64,000 nucleotides of DNA, from NCBI RefSeq assembly GCF_014109765.1, contig NZ_CP059139.1:1240001-1304000 (forward strand). Direction: 5' to 3'. This document shows, one piece after another, positions 49,228 through 58,415 of this stretch. Positions within the stretch are counted from its first letter, which is position 1. The number at the start of each line of letters is the position of its first letter. A program made the position numbers and the translations under genes. This stretch comes from Pseudomonas berkeleyensis. Lineage in GTDB: Bacteria; Pseudomonadota; Gammaproteobacteria; Pseudomonadales; Pseudomonadaceae. The notes beneath the pieces are model-generated. The model did not search any database. It was not told the origin of the DNA and saw only the letters and a list, made by a program, of their open reading frames with translations.

Positions 49228-49875
49228 TCAGCTATCGCTCGGGCGCTTGACCCACACTGGCGACAACTTGCCCTGGGCGTCGGTGATGTACAGGCACACC
49301 ACTTCGCCGCGTGCCAGGGTGACCGGCTTGAGATCGGCGACCTTGCGTTCGCCGTCGAACAGCGCCAGGCCGACCTTGACCGGGTTGATCTCGCGGTCGC
49401 CGCGGCCGTCCGGTTTGACGTCGGCGACCACGTCGGTCTTGCCGTCAGCAGTTTTCAGGCTGAGGGTGGTGCCGCTGAGGTTCTGCACGCGCAGCAGGGC
49501 TTTTTGTCGGCTGGTGAAGGGCGGCTCCTCGACCAGGCGCGGTTCGGCGCCGGTCTGGCTGACCAGGGTGTAGTAGCGGTCGGCTTGCAGCTGCACCGGC
49601 AACTGGGCGTTACCGACCTGCGCCTGGTAGCTGCCGGCCGGCAGGAACTTGAAGTCGCTGGAGCCCAGCGGCCCCACCTGCTTGAGTTGCGCTTCGCCGA
49701 CATTGATGTCGAGCTCGGCGCTGCTAGCGTTGTAGGCGCGGACGAACGCCGAGCCTTTTGGCGCTTTGGGGCCATACAGCGCGCCATCGTCGGCCTGGGC
49801 CTGGAGCATGCCGACGCTCAGTGCCAGGGCGCAGGCGCCCAGGACACCACGGTGCAGAAAAGTACGAGTAGTCAT
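49228..49875 (-). CDS. algF: alginate O-acetylation protein AlgF
   Basis: A 215-residue periplasmic protein with signal peptide MTTRTFLHRGVLGACALALS onward. It is needed with AlgI, AlgJ and AlgX to acetylate mannuronate residues. The body contains DDGALYGPKAPKGSAFVRAY and LGSSDFKFLPAGSY, typical of AlgF. ATG 49875 follows GGAGGAACCTCCG; a longer frame from 49890 has a poor site. It probably passes acetyl groups but has no known catalytic residue. Confidence 0.95.
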   Translation of the reverse strand: MTTRTFLHRGVLGACALALSVGMLQAQADDGALYGPKAPKGSAFVRAYNASSAELDINVGEAQLKQVGPLGSSDFKFLPAGSYQAQVGNAQLPVQLQADRYYTLVSQTGAEPRLVEEPPFTSRQKALLRVQNLSGTTLSLKTADGKTDVVADVKPDGRGDREINPVKVGLALFDGERKVADLKPVTLARGEVVCLYITDAQGKLSPVWVKRPSDS

Positions 49876-49905
49876 CGGAGGTTCCTCCATGGGTTGCGGA
49901 TGAAT

Positions 49906-51045
49906 TCAGCGACTGGCCGTGTGGGCCAGGTTCTGGGTGGCGCCGGCCTGCTTGAGGGCGGCCAGCCATTGCGGGTCGAAGGCGGTCAGGTCGCCGGCCA
50001 CCGGCAGATAGCGCTCGGGGAATTCCCAGATCACCACCTGCGGTGGGTGCTGGGCGAAATCGTCGCTTTGCAGGTACTTGAGCATCGGCACCAGCGGGCC
50101 ACCGCCTTCTTCTGCGTGGTTGCTCAGGTCACGCTGCAGGTGTTGGCGCAGCGCACCGGCGAAGTTCCAGGCCGGGTTGGCGCTGTAGCTGGTGCCGACC
50201 AGTGCCACGGGCAGATCCTGTTCGGCGAACAGAGCGTCGGCGCCGATGTCGTCGCTCGCGCGGGTTTCGCGCTGGCTGATGCGATCCGCCTCCGGCAGCA
50301 GGCTTTCGAACAGCGGTGCCAGGGGCAGGAAGCGGGTCAGGTCGCCCTGGTGCTGGCGCACGTCCAGCGTCTCGGTGACGAACTGCTTGGGCTCGCCGCG
50401 CAGCTTCACGGCGCTGCCGATCACCTGGCTCAGCGCTTGGGCGGTGACGTCGGCGCCTTCCGGCGTCCAGTGGGTGTCGGTGCGCAGGAACATCGATGCC
50501 TGATCCTTGCCGGCCTGCAACGGGGTGAGCAGATCCGGCGCGGTGATGCCGGCCGAGCGCGCAGCCTGATGAAAGCGCGGGTAGAGGCTGCGTTGCAGGG
50601 CGCTGGGCTGGTGGCCGTCGGTGTGCTCTGGGTACAGGCGCGACTTGGCCGGGATGATCGCCAGCAACAGGTGCACGTCCTGCTCGGCCAGGCGCTGCTG
50701 CACGCCACGGATCAGCGCCAGGTTGTCGCGCAGCTGGCGCTGGCCGTTGGCGACCGCGGCGAATTCTTCGTCCGAGTACAGCCAGCCGTCCTCACCGACT
50801 ACCAGGCCGATGCGGCCTTCGCCGAACATCAGGTACTCCACCGCGGCCCACAGGTTGATGCCGGCCTGCTTGAGTGGGAAATGCTCGTCGTAGTGGCGCT
50901 CCATGCTGCGGGTCAGGCCGCCGTCGAGCAGTGTGGGCTGGCCGGATATCCGGTAGCTGGCCAGGCTGCCCAGGGCGAGCAAGCTGGCCGGCAAGAGCAG
51001 GGCGAGGAACAGAACGACATAGACGGCTTGGGTACGACGACTCAT
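49906..51045 (-). CDS. algJ: alginate O-acetyltransferase-like protein AlgJ
   Basis: A 379-residue SGNH-hydrolase-like protein anchored by an N-terminal hydrophobic segment (TQAVYVVLFLALLLPASLLA). The catalytic Asp and His are in RTDTHWTPEGA and the Ser in VGTSYSANP. It is a paralogue of AlgX and acts in alginate acetylation in the periplasm. ATG 51045 follows GGAGACACGCC, 13 bases after the algI stop. Confidence 0.95.
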   Translation of the reverse strand: MSRRTQAVYVVLFLALLLPASLLALGSLASYRISGQPTLLDGGLTRSMERHYDEHFPLKQAGINLWAAVEYLMFGEGRIGLVVGEDGWLYSDEEFAAVANGQRQLRDNLALIRGVQQRLAEQDVHLLLAIIPAKSRLYPEHTDGHQPSALQRSLYPRFHQAARSAGITAPDLLTPLQAGKDQASMFLRTDTHWTPEGADVTAQALSQVIGSAVKLRGEPKQFVTETLDVRQHQGDLTRFLPLAPLFESLLPEADRISQRETRASDDIGADALFAEQDLPVALVGTSYSANPAWNFAGALRQHLQRDLSNHAEEGGGPLVPMLKYLQSDDFAQHPPQVVIWEFPERYLPVAGDLTAFDPQWLAALKQAGATQNLAHTASR

Positions 51046-51058
51046 GGCGTGTCTCCGC

Positions 51059-52525
51059 TCAGAACTGGAAGTACAGGAAGGGGGAGTAGCTCTGTGCCGA
51101 GAGCTTGAGCAGCGAGGCGCAGAACAGCAGGAGCAGGGCGCCGTGCAGCAGCAGCGAGCGCACGTCCACCGAGGTCGCGGCCAGGCTGCCGCCGCCAGCG
51201 AGGGCCAGCGCTGGCGTGTCGACTGCGTCGATGCGGCGCTGGGCAAGATGCTGACGGGCACCGTTGACCGCGATCACCACCCAGGCCAGAACCAAGGTGG
51301 CCAGCTGCAGGCTGCTGGTCTGGGCCAGCACGGCGTCGCTGAGCTGCCAGTCGCCGAAGGCGAACAGGGCGACGTACATGCGCCCGGCAACTTCCAGGTT
51401 CTCGGCACGGAAGATCACCCAGCCGAGCATCACCAGCAGCAGGGTGAAGGCCCACTTCAGCGGGCTGAACAGCGTCGGTGCGGCCTTGACCCCGAGTGCG
51501 CGCTCGATGGCCAGCCAGGTGCCGTGCCAGGCGCCCCAGATCAGGAACGTCCAGTTCGCGCCGTGCCAGAAACCGCCCAGCAGCATGGTCAGAAACAGGT
51601 TGCGGTAGGTGTTGAAGGTGCCGTGGCGATTCCCCCCCAGTGGCACGTAGAGGTAGTCGCGCAGCCAGTTCGACAGGCTGATGTGCCAGCGTCGCCAGAA
51701 TTCGGTGATCGACTGGCTGATATAGGGCTGGTTGAAGTTCTCGACGAAGCGGAAACCCATCATCAGGCCGAGGCCGATGGCCATGTCGCTGTAACCGGAG
51801 AAGTCGAAGTACAGCTGCGCGGTGTAGGCGACCATGCCCAGCCAGGCGTCGCCGGTACTGGGATTCTCCAGGGCGAAGCAATGGTCGACCAGCGGCGCCA
51901 GGCTGTCGGCGATGAACACCTTCTTGACGAAGCCCTGCATGAAACGCGTGGCGCCTTCGGAGAACTTGTCCAGGCTGTGGGTGCGGCTGGTGAACTGGTC
52001 GGCCATGTCCTTGTAGCGCAGCACGGGACCGGCGATCAGTTGCGGGAACAGGGCGATGAAGGCGGCGAAGTCGATCAGGTTGCGGGTTGGTTCGGTGTCC
52101 TTGCGGTGCACATCGATCAGATAGCTGATCGACTGGAAGATATAGAAGGAAATACCGATCGGCAGGATCACCGCGGTGAACAGGAAGGGCTCGAAGCCCA
52201 TCGCCTCGAGCGCTGCATTGATGTTGGCCGCACCGAAGTTGGCGTACTTGAAGTAGCCCAGTGTGGCCAGGTTGCCGACCACCCCGGCGACCACCCATTT
52301 GCGCGCCACATCGGTGCCGGCGTTGGCGTGGATGCGCAGGGCGAACAGGTAGTTCCACAGGGTCACCGCGGCGAACAGCAGGAGGAAGTCCACCCGCCAC
52401 CAGGCATAGAACAGGTAGCTGCCGACCAGTACCAGCAGGTTGCGGTGCCGGTTGGGGCACAGGTAGTACAGGCCGAGGAAGGTCGGCAGGAACAGAAACA
52501 GGAATACGTTGGATGAAAAGACCAT
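51059..52525 (-). CDS. algI: alginate O-acetyltransferase AlgI (MBOAT family)
   Basis: A 488-residue inner-membrane acyltransferase that moves acetyl groups across the membrane. MVFSSNVFLFLFLPTFLGLY begins the MBOAT fold; FWRRWHISLSNWLRDYLYVP and GGFWHGANWTFLIWGAWHG carry the conserved Arg and catalytic His. About 10 hydrophobic helices are visible. GGAGAAGCACGG precedes the ATG. A 196-bp repeat-bearing gap separates it from algL. Confidence 0.96.
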   Translation of the reverse strand: MVFSSNVFLFLFLPTFLGLYYLCPNRHRNLLVLVGSYLFYAWWRVDFLLLFAAVTLWNYLFALRIHANAGTDVARKWVVAGVVGNLATLGYFKYANFGAANINAALEAMGFEPFLFTAVILPIGISFYIFQSISYLIDVHRKDTEPTRNLIDFAAFIALFPQLIAGPVLRYKDMADQFTSRTHSLDKFSEGATRFMQGFVKKVFIADSLAPLVDHCFALENPSTGDAWLGMVAYTAQLYFDFSGYSDMAIGLGLMMGFRFVENFNQPYISQSITEFWRRWHISLSNWLRDYLYVPLGGNRHGTFNTYRNLFLTMLLGGFWHGANWTFLIWGAWHGTWLAIERALGVKAAPTLFSPLKWAFTLLLVMLGWVIFRAENLEVAGRMYVALFAFGDWQLSDAVLAQTSSLQLATLVLAWVVIAVNGARQHLAQRRIDAVDTPALALAGGGSLAATSVDVRSLLLHGALLLLFCASLLKLSAQSYSPFLYFQF

Positions 52526-52601
52526 CCGTGCTTCTCCGTGAATAGCCGGGGCAGCGCCCCCCTTTCCCCCCGCGAGCGGAGGGTTTGTTTTGTTGCATGT
52601 T

Positions 52602-52747
52602 TTGGCGGACTGCTTGCCCTACGGCGTCTAACGCGTAGGGCGTACTCGCGAAGCAGTACGCCGGGTAACGCTATGGCGGACTGTTCGCTGGCGCTACGAG
52701 CGGCCGGCGTTCCGGTCCGCCCTACCGCTGTGAGTCCGCCCTACCGT
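52602..52747. repeat. cluster of small inverted and direct repeats between algI and algL
   Basis: Within this stretch are GCCCTACG/CGTAGGGC (52616-52641), GGCGTACT/AGTACGCC (52639-52662), two copies of TGGCGGACTG (52603, 52674), GGCGGAC/GTCCGCC from 52675 to about 52719, and two tandem copies of GTCCGCCCTACCG about 20 bases apart. The last copies lie inside the end of algL. It resembles a compound REP/BIME insertion. Confidence 0.7.
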
Positions 52748-53813
52748 TGTTGAAGACCTGCGTCACCTCTCCGCCGAGGCGGAAGCTGTTGAACGGGCCC
52801 ATTTCCTTGTTCAGTTCCTGGGTCTGCGCGCTGCAGGCGTAGAGGCTGCAGTAGGGCGCCAGCCAGGCGTACTTGAAGTCCTTGCGCAGCTCGCTCATGT
52901 CCTGCTTGGCACCGGTGCGCTGGGCGAAGGCGGCTGGGTCTTGCGCGCCTTGCAGCACCCGTTCGGCCAGACGCTGCAGGGCACCGTGGTTTTCCTCGCG
53001 CAGATCGACGCCATTGGCCTGGGCGAAGGCGGCGATCATCGCCAGCGGCGGCAAGGCATAGTTGTGATAGGCCAGGGCGCGTTGGCTACGGCGCATTTCG
53101 TTGGCCAGGTAGCCGTCGTCGTCCACCTGGTTGGCGGCGATGCGGAACTGATCCACGGACCAGTCGAACAGGTCGCGGCGATCGGCGATCACCGCCACTG
53201 CCATGACCGACCAGGCGGCCCAGTAGCTGTGGTTGTTGATCTTGCGCAGCGGCAGGTCGCTCCATTCGCGCACCGTGTGCTCGGCCAGGCGAGTGAACCA
53301 GGCTTCGATCCGTTCGCTCTGCTCGGGGTATGCGGCCAGCGGCTGCGACTCGGAGAATTTCAGTCGCAGCCAGGCGCCGGCCAGGCTGCCGAGCGCCCAT
53401 TTGCGCATCGACTTGCCGGTGTGGTTGAACTGCTCCGACTCCAGCGCATCGGCGCTGGCCCACTGGTCGAGCCAGGTGATGGCGCAATCCAGGCGTTCAC
53501 GCTGGCCGGTACGCATGTAACCGGTGATCAGTCGGCCGGTTTCTTTCTCCAGGTGGGTGATGGCTTCGGTCTGCTTACGAAAGTCTCGTTCTGCCTGCTG
53601 GTTCAGGGTGGCGCGCGCGCTGTCGGAGCCAGAGTACTTGCTGGTGAATTGCAGCTCGCCGGTGTAGGGCTGCGGCGTCGCCGGGCAGGCGGGTGCCTTG
53701 CCCTCACGTTGGCCAACCGCTGCGTGATAGCCGGCCGGCGCTTGAAGCGCGGCGAAGGCCGGGCCGCTGAGCAGCACGGCCATGAGCGTCAGGGGTGCGA
53801 GTCGTGCGGGCAT
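52722..53813 (-). CDS. algL: mannuronate-specific alginate lyase
   Basis: A 363-residue PL5 lyase in the periplasm that clears or trims alginate. A signal peptide ([20 protein letters not shown]) precedes the alpha-barrel with [20 protein letters not shown] (catalytic Asn-His), [11 protein letters not shown] and [14 protein letters not shown]. The last six codons after FNNG (RADSQR) come from repeat sequence, so the original C-terminus may have been replaced. GAGGA precedes ATG 53813, 10 bases after the algX stop. Confidence 0.95.
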   Translation of the reverse strand: MPARLAPLTLMAVLLSGPAFAALQAPAGYHAAVGQREGKAPACPATPQPYTGELQFTSKYSGSDSARATLNQQAERDFRKQTEAITHLEKETGRLITGYMRTGQRERLDCAITWLDQWASADALESEQFNHTGKSMRKWALGSLAGAWLRLKFSESQPLAAYPEQSERIEAWFTRLAEHTVREWSDLPLRKINNHSYWAAWSVMAVAVIADRRDLFDWSVDQFRIAANQVDDDGYLANEMRRSQRALAYHNYALPPLAMIAAFAQANGVDLREENHGALQRLAERVLQGAQDPAAFAQRTGAKQDMSELRKDFKYAWLAPYCSLYACSAQTQELNKEMGPFNSFRLGGEVTQVFNNGRADSQR

Positions 53814-53823
53814 AAGGGCCTCC

Positions 53824-55254
53824 TCAATCGCCTGCGCCATGCTGGGCGATCTGCTGGTTGGCGCCGCTCGGGCGTTGGCACAGGCTGGCCTGTACTTTCA
53901 GGTCGTCGGCGCTGTCTTCGGGCTTTTCGATTTCCAGGGCGAAGAAGTTCTGCTCGCCCCAGCCCGGCTCGTCGCGCAGTTCCACGGCGAAGCGGCCATC
54001 GGTGTCGACGGTGTTGGGCTTCTCCAGCTTGAGTTTTTCGCGCTGGCCATTGAGGTACCAGATGGTCGCGTCGACGCGCTTGACCGATGGATCACTGAAG
54101 CGCAGGTCGAGCTGGTGGCGGTTGCCGGCCAGGGTCAGCAGCTTGTTCTTACCGTTGACCAGCACCTCGTTGCTGCCGGGGCGCAGGCGTGTTTCGTTGG
54201 CGAGCACTTCGCGCTGGCCGCTGCAGCCGTTGTTCAGGCTGGCCATCAACTGGCGGTGGATCTTGTCCGAGGCCAGGTCGTAGAGCGGCGAGAATTCCCA
54301 GATGAGAATCTGCGGCGGGTCGTTCTGGAACGAGTCGCTGGCCAGGTATTCGAGCATCGCGCCTTCCAGGCCACCGCCGGGGAAGGCGGCGTTGAGCACG
54401 TCGGTGCCCAGGTACTGTTCGAGGAAGCCGCCGAAGTTGTAGTTCTTGCCGCTGTGGCTGGTGCCGACCAGGGCAACGCGCGGGCTGGCGTCGTCGCCGA
54501 ACAGGGCATCGCCATCGCTGGCGTCCTTCGGCTCGGTGCTGAACTGATCGACGTACTGCACCGCATAGCCGGTGCCGCACAACTGGCTGGCGACGTTCTG
54601 CATGGTGCCGGTCTTGCCCATCAGGCCAATGCGTTCGGTGACGAATTCCTTCTGCGGAATATCGGCGAAGCCGGGAATGCGTTTGATGGTTTCGGCCACC
54701 AGGCGCGCGGTGCGCTCGGCACCGTAGGGCGTCCAGTGCTGGTCGCGGCGGAAGTAAAACTCCTGGTCGCTGTTCTCGTCGGTCAGCGGAGTCAGATCCG
54801 GTACCCAGATGCCCAGCTGTTCGAAGCGCGTCAGCGCCTGGCGATAGTTGCGCAGCGCCTTGTCGTAGTCGAAGCGCTCATAGTCGGCCGGGCGCAGCTT
54901 GCTGCGATTGACCAGGCCGCGGGTCGGTTGATAGACCACCACCAGTTCCACGCCGCGCTGCTTGAGGCCGTCGCGCAGTTCCTTGAGGCGCTGGTAGCCG
55001 ACTTCCGTGGTACCGAACTCGGTGCGCAGGTCTTCGACGCTGCGGAACAGCCAGCCCTCGTCGGCGTCGAGCAGGGTGACGAAGTTCTTCATGTAGCTGG
55101 TGGTGTAGCGGCTGGCATCGTGTGCCGCCGGGCACAGCGAGCAGCAGTCTTCGACCTGGTACTGCGGCGCCTGGCGCTCCTGGGCTTGCAGGCTGCTGCC
55201 GAAGGCGGCGCAGGTCACCGCCAGGGCGAGGGTCTTGAGTTGGGATACGCGCAT
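53824..55254 (-). CDS. algX: alginate O-acetyltransferase AlgX
   Basis: A 476-residue periplasmic enzyme, terminal acetyltransferase for polymannuronate. Signal peptide [20 protein letters not shown] onward; SGNH-like domain with [12 protein letters not shown] (Asp, His) and [14 protein letters not shown] (Ser); then a C-terminal carbohydrate-binding module (about residues 345-470). Cysteine pairs near the N-terminus (EDCCSLCP) fit known disulfides. GAGG lies before the ATG. Confidence 0.96.
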   Translation of the reverse strand: MRVSQLKTLALAVTCAAFGSSLQAQERQAPQYQVEDCCSLCPAAHDASRYTTSYMKNFVTLLDADEGWLFRSVEDLRTEFGTTEVGYQRLKELRDGLKQRGVELVVVYQPTRGLVNRSKLRPADYERFDYDKALRNYRQALTRFEQLGIWVPDLTPLTDENSDQEFYFRRDQHWTPYGAERTARLVAETIKRIPGFADIPQKEFVTERIGLMGKTGTMQNVASQLCGTGYAVQYVDQFSTEPKDASDGDALFGDDASPRVALVGTSHSGKNYNFGGFLEQYLGTDVLNAAFPGGGLEGAMLEYLASDSFQNDPPQILIWEFSPLYDLASDKIHRQLMASLNNGCSGQREVLANETRLRPGSNEVLVNGKNKLLTLAGNRHQLDLRFSDPSVKRVDATIWYLNGQREKLKLEKPNTVDTDGRFAVELRDEPGWGEQNFFALEIEKPEDSADDLKVQASLCQRPSGANQQIAQHGAGD

Positions 55255-55266
55255 TCTTGGGCCTCG

Positions 55267-56802
55267 TCAGTTGGTCATCTGCTCGGGCTCGATCGGATCG
55301 ATCAGCACGGGCTGGCGCTGGCGCACCATGAGGTCGAGGATTTCGTCCTGTTTCTCGCCGAGGATGCCGGCGAGCTGGATGCCGCTGCTCTTGCGCGGCG
55401 CGAGCATCTTCACGCGGTACAGCTCGACCGACAGCGGCGAGTCGATGTTGATCGGGCTGGAGCCGTTGCCGGCCAGGGTGCCGCCGACGATGATCATCGA
55501 GATCTTGGTGTCGAACGGGTCGAGATCCAGATCGCGATCGGTGTCCGACAGATCCTTGATATGGCCGTAGATACCGGTCAGTTGATTGAGGGCGGCGAGG
55601 TTCTCGTACAGGCGGATGTTCTCGCTGTTACGGATGCGGATGCCGTGGCGCTGGTTGCGCATCACCTGGTTGCCCCACAGCAGGTTGTCGCCGCTCTCGT
55701 ACAGGGTGATGCCGTCGGCATGGTTGCCGTGCACGCGGTTGTAGGCGATCAGGTTGCGCTCGCTGCTGCGGTCGATGACCACGCCGGAGAGCTTGTTGTC
55801 GTAGCTCTCGTTGTTGATGATCCAGCTGTCGTTGACCTCGCGCGAGATGATGATGCCGTGCTTCTTCTTGGTACCGAACACGGTGTTCTCGGCGATGATC
55901 AGCCCGTGCGAGCGGTCGTGCGGGTCGATGCCGTAGACGATGTTGTCGCGGTAGGTGTTGCCCTTGATCACCACGTTCTGCGCTTCGTAGCAGTAGAAGC
56001 CGTACCAGTGGTCGACGAACTCCGAATCGATCAGCCAGCCGGTCGGTTCATCGCGCTTGAGGCGCTCGTGCATGCTCGGCGTGTACTGGGTGATCGACAC
56101 GCCGTAGGACTTGGAGTTGTCGTAGCCCAGGCTGGTCAGCACGCTGCTGGCGATATACAGCTCGCTGCCGCCCCAGGACACCAGGAATGGGCGGAATTCC
56201 TTGCCCTCGTCGCGCATGGTCGCCGGGCCGTTGTCGGCCTCGCGCCAGGCGGTGACACGGGTGTCGGTGATGAACATCAGGCCGTCGTTGACCAGAAACG
56301 CACCGCGCTCCTGCGACAGGCGCAGCTCGCGGGTGTCCTTGCCGACGTGCAGCGCCGCGCCTTCGGCTACCACGATGGGCAGGCGGGCGAGGTACACGCC
56401 GTCTTCCTGTTCGGCGAACTGGCTGTCGGGCAGTGCCTTGGCGATGTCCTGCGCGGTGACCAGGCCACCTTCGATGAAGATCGCCATGGGCATGCCCTGT
56501 TGGCGCTGAATCCATTCGCGCAGGCGTTCGTTGCCGCCGGTGAAGTCCTTCAGGGCGTCCTGGCGCAGCATGCGCCGCACCACCACCTTGCCCTTGCTGC
56601 CTTGCGGAATCTTGGCCAGCACCGCTTCCTTGGTGTAGCCGGACAGATCCGGCAGCGTGGGCGCCGCCATGTGCAGTTCGGCGGCCGGGGCGCTGCGCAC
56701 ACGGTATTCGAACTGGTGTTCCTGCGGGTTGGCCTGGGCCAGTGGCGCGGCGAGACACATCGCGCTGAGCAGCAGGGGTAGGGCTAATCCGTTGGGTTGC
56801 AT
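55267..56802 (-). CDS. algG: poly(beta-D-mannuronate) C5-epimerase
   Basis: A 511-residue periplasmic enzyme that turns mannuronate into guluronate within the polymer. Signal peptide MQPNGLALPLLLSAMCLAAP; the right-handed beta-helix carries the catalytic DPHD motif in YGIDPHDRSHGLIIAENTV, followed by parallel-helix repeats (NNESYDNKLSGVVIDRSSER, NRVHGNHADGITLYESGDN). The ATG is preceded by GAGGGATCGGATC, 11 bases after the algE stop. Confidence 0.97.
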   Translation of the reverse strand: MQPNGLALPLLLSAMCLAAPLAQANPQEHQFEYRVRSAPAAELHMAAPTLPDLSGYTKEAVLAKIPQGSKGKVVVRRMLRQDALKDFTGGNERLREWIQRQQGMPMAIFIEGGLVTAQDIAKALPDSQFAEQEDGVYLARLPIVVAEGAALHVGKDTRELRLSQERGAFLVNDGLMFITDTRVTAWREADNGPATMRDEGKEFRPFLVSWGGSELYIASSVLTSLGYDNSKSYGVSITQYTPSMHERLKRDEPTGWLIDSEFVDHWYGFYCYEAQNVVIKGNTYRDNIVYGIDPHDRSHGLIIAENTVFGTKKKHGIIISREVNDSWIINNESYDNKLSGVVIDRSSERNLIAYNRVHGNHADGITLYESGDNLLWGNQVMRNQRHGIRIRNSENIRLYENLAALNQLTGIYGHIKDLSDTDRDLDLDPFDTKISMIIVGGTLAGNGSSPINIDSPLSVELYRVKMLAPRKSSGIQLAGILGEKQDEILDLMVRQRQPVLIDPIEPEQMTN

Positions 56803-56813
56803 GATCCGATCCC

Positions 56814-58415
56814 TCAGAAGCGCCAGATGAAGTCGACGAAGGCGCGGTGCATCACCGAGTCGGTGCCGCTGCCATAGGCGTCGCCGGGCAGGAACACGCC
56901 GGCGCGCAGGCGCACCAGTGCCGAGCGGTCATCGAGTTGTTCGGCCACCGAGGCCGGCAGCAGGCCCTGCTTGAAATAGCGGGTCAGCACCAGGTCGACT
57001 TCCTGGCCGATGTCTTTCTCGCCAGCCACCAGCGGTGCGGTGATGCCGCTGTCGCCGACGTCCTGGTCGCCATCGACGCGCCAGAAACGGTGATAGACGA
57101 CGCTGGCGTCGTAGTCCTCGCCCAGCTGCCAGGAACTGAATGCGCTGGCCACCTGCAGGTTGGACAGCTCACCCCGAAAGGCCTCGCCGTAGCGGTGCAG
57201 GCGTGATTCGACGCCGGTGAAGTTGGCCCGGTTGCTGTGCAGACCGGTCTGCATGAACTGCCGCGACTTGCCTTCGTCACCACCGCCGCTGCCACGGGCG
57301 TAAGCGGCGCCGATCTTCCAGTTGTCGTCGAGGCTGTAGCGCAGACCCAGATCCATCGCCCAGGCATCCACGTCCTGGCTGCGCGAGCCGGTGGCGATGC
57401 GCTCGTTGCCGACCACCTGTTGCTGCAACTGGTCGGTGTCGCCTTGCAGCCAGGTCAGCTGCGCCCAGTAGTTGAGACGGTTGCGCGAATTACGCTCGAA
57501 GAAGCCGCCATCGGCGTGCAGGCCGAACCAGGTCAGGTCACCGGTATAGCGCTTGCTCAGTTCGTCGACGCGCTCGCCCTGATTGGCCAGGTGGCCGTCG
57601 TCACGGCTGTGGTGCAGCTTGGCGCCGATGCGGTGGCCGGGCGTCCACTGGTAGTCGAGGCCGGCAAAGAAGTGCTGGCGGTCTTCGTCCTCGGGCGCCA
57701 GGTCGTCGAGGTCGGTGCGGTAGTCGGAGAACCGCTCGGCAACGCCGACCGTGGCCTGCAGCAGGGTGGTATCGAAGCGCCAGTTGATGGCCTCGATGTT
57801 GGTGTCCCACCAGGTGCCTTCGTCACTGCGCAGGCGTTGGCGACCGACGCGCAGGTGCTCGCCGGGGTAGGCGGTGAGGCCGGCGTAGTCGACCCAGAAC
57901 TCGCGCATGGCCAGGTAGTTCTTGTCCGGCTGGCGCGCGTCGCTGCGCTGGCTGCTGTCTTCGCCATCGTCCTGCAGCGGGTCGGTTTCGATGGTGTCGG
58001 TGGCGGTAACCGCCTGGCCCATGGCGAAGGCGCTCCAGTCGCCGCGTTCGCCGTAGGCCCACGGGCGCAGGTCGAGACCGATACCGTTGACGTCGCCACC
58101 GTCGCGGGTGCCGAGGTCGCGGTCGTCTTCCGATTGCGCGGTGATCTTCACATCCAGGCCGAAGTTCTTCGGCGCATCCGCCGCCCAGGCGGCGCTGGCA
58201 GCCAGCAGGCTGGCACTCAGACACAGCTGGCTAACGATACGGTTAACAGGTCGTTGAAAACCTACCTGCGTTGGCAATACTGCGTTAAAAGCGGCCTCAA
58301 AATGCTCATTTACTGCTCGTAAACTCCGCTTTCTCGGCCACTTTTGCCTTGTCTTGCCTGCCTCGGCTACGTTTTTCAAAGATCTGTTCTGCTGCATGCG
58401 TGCATCCCTGTTCAT
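56814..58415 (-). CDS. algE: alginate outer-membrane porin AlgE with 48-residue N-terminal insertion
   Basis: A 533-residue frame. The mature beta-barrel is intact: [40 protein letters not shown] and the C-terminal [13 protein letters not shown]. aeruginosa AlgE is 490 residues. The N-terminus is MNRDARMQQ, then 48 residues encoded by the repeat element 58245-58388, then [20 protein letters not shown], the expected hydrophobic signal core. Removing the element restores a 30-residue signal peptide. The ATG overlaps the algK stop. Whether a 78-residue basic leader is exported properly, or translation starts inside it, is open. Confidence 0.9.
   Translation of the reverse strand: MNRDARMQQNRSLKNVAEAGKTRQKWPRKRSLRAVNEHFEAAFNAVLPTQVGFQRPVNRIVSQLCLSASLLAASAAWAADAPKNFGLDVKITAQSEDDRDLGTRDGGDVNGIGLDLRPWAYGERGDWSAFAMGQAVTATDTIETDPLQDDGEDSSQRSDARQPDKNYLAMREFWVDYAGLTAYPGEHLRVGRQRLRSDEGTWWDTNIEAINWRFDTTLLQATVGVAERFSDYRTDLDDLAPEDEDRQHFFAGLDYQWTPGHRIGAKLHHSRDDGHLANQGERVDELSKRYTGDLTWFGLHADGGFFERNSRNRLNYWAQLTWLQGDTDQLQQQVVGNERIATGSRSQDVDAWAMDLGLRYSLDDNWKIGAAYARGSGGGDEGKSRQFMQTGLHSNRANFTGVESRLHRYGEAFRGELSNLQVASAFSSWQLGEDYDASVVYHRFWRVDGDQDVGDSGITAPLVAGEKDIGQEVDLVLTRYFKQGLLPASVAEQLDDRSALVRLRAGVFLPGDAYGSGTDSVMHRAFVDFIWRF
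58245..58388 (-). mobile_element. 144-bp MITE-like element inside algE
   Basis: The ends are inverted: plus-strand AACAGGTCGTTGAAAA at 58245 and, read on the minus strand, AACAGATCTTTGAAAA at 58388, matching at 14 of 16 positions. Length is 144 bases, exactly 48 codons, with no stop in the algE frame. It encodes no protein of its own. Joining the flanks gives a normal AlgE signal peptide. No clear target duplication longer than about three bases (AAC) is visible. Confidence 0.75.

Noticed and set aside
53782..56781. A 999-codon open frame on the plus strand opposite algX and algG
   Set aside because: It is a shadow of high third-position GC; the minus strand encodes two complete enzymes with catalytic motifs, and the translation of this frame is low-complexity Ala/Val/Gly/Gln.
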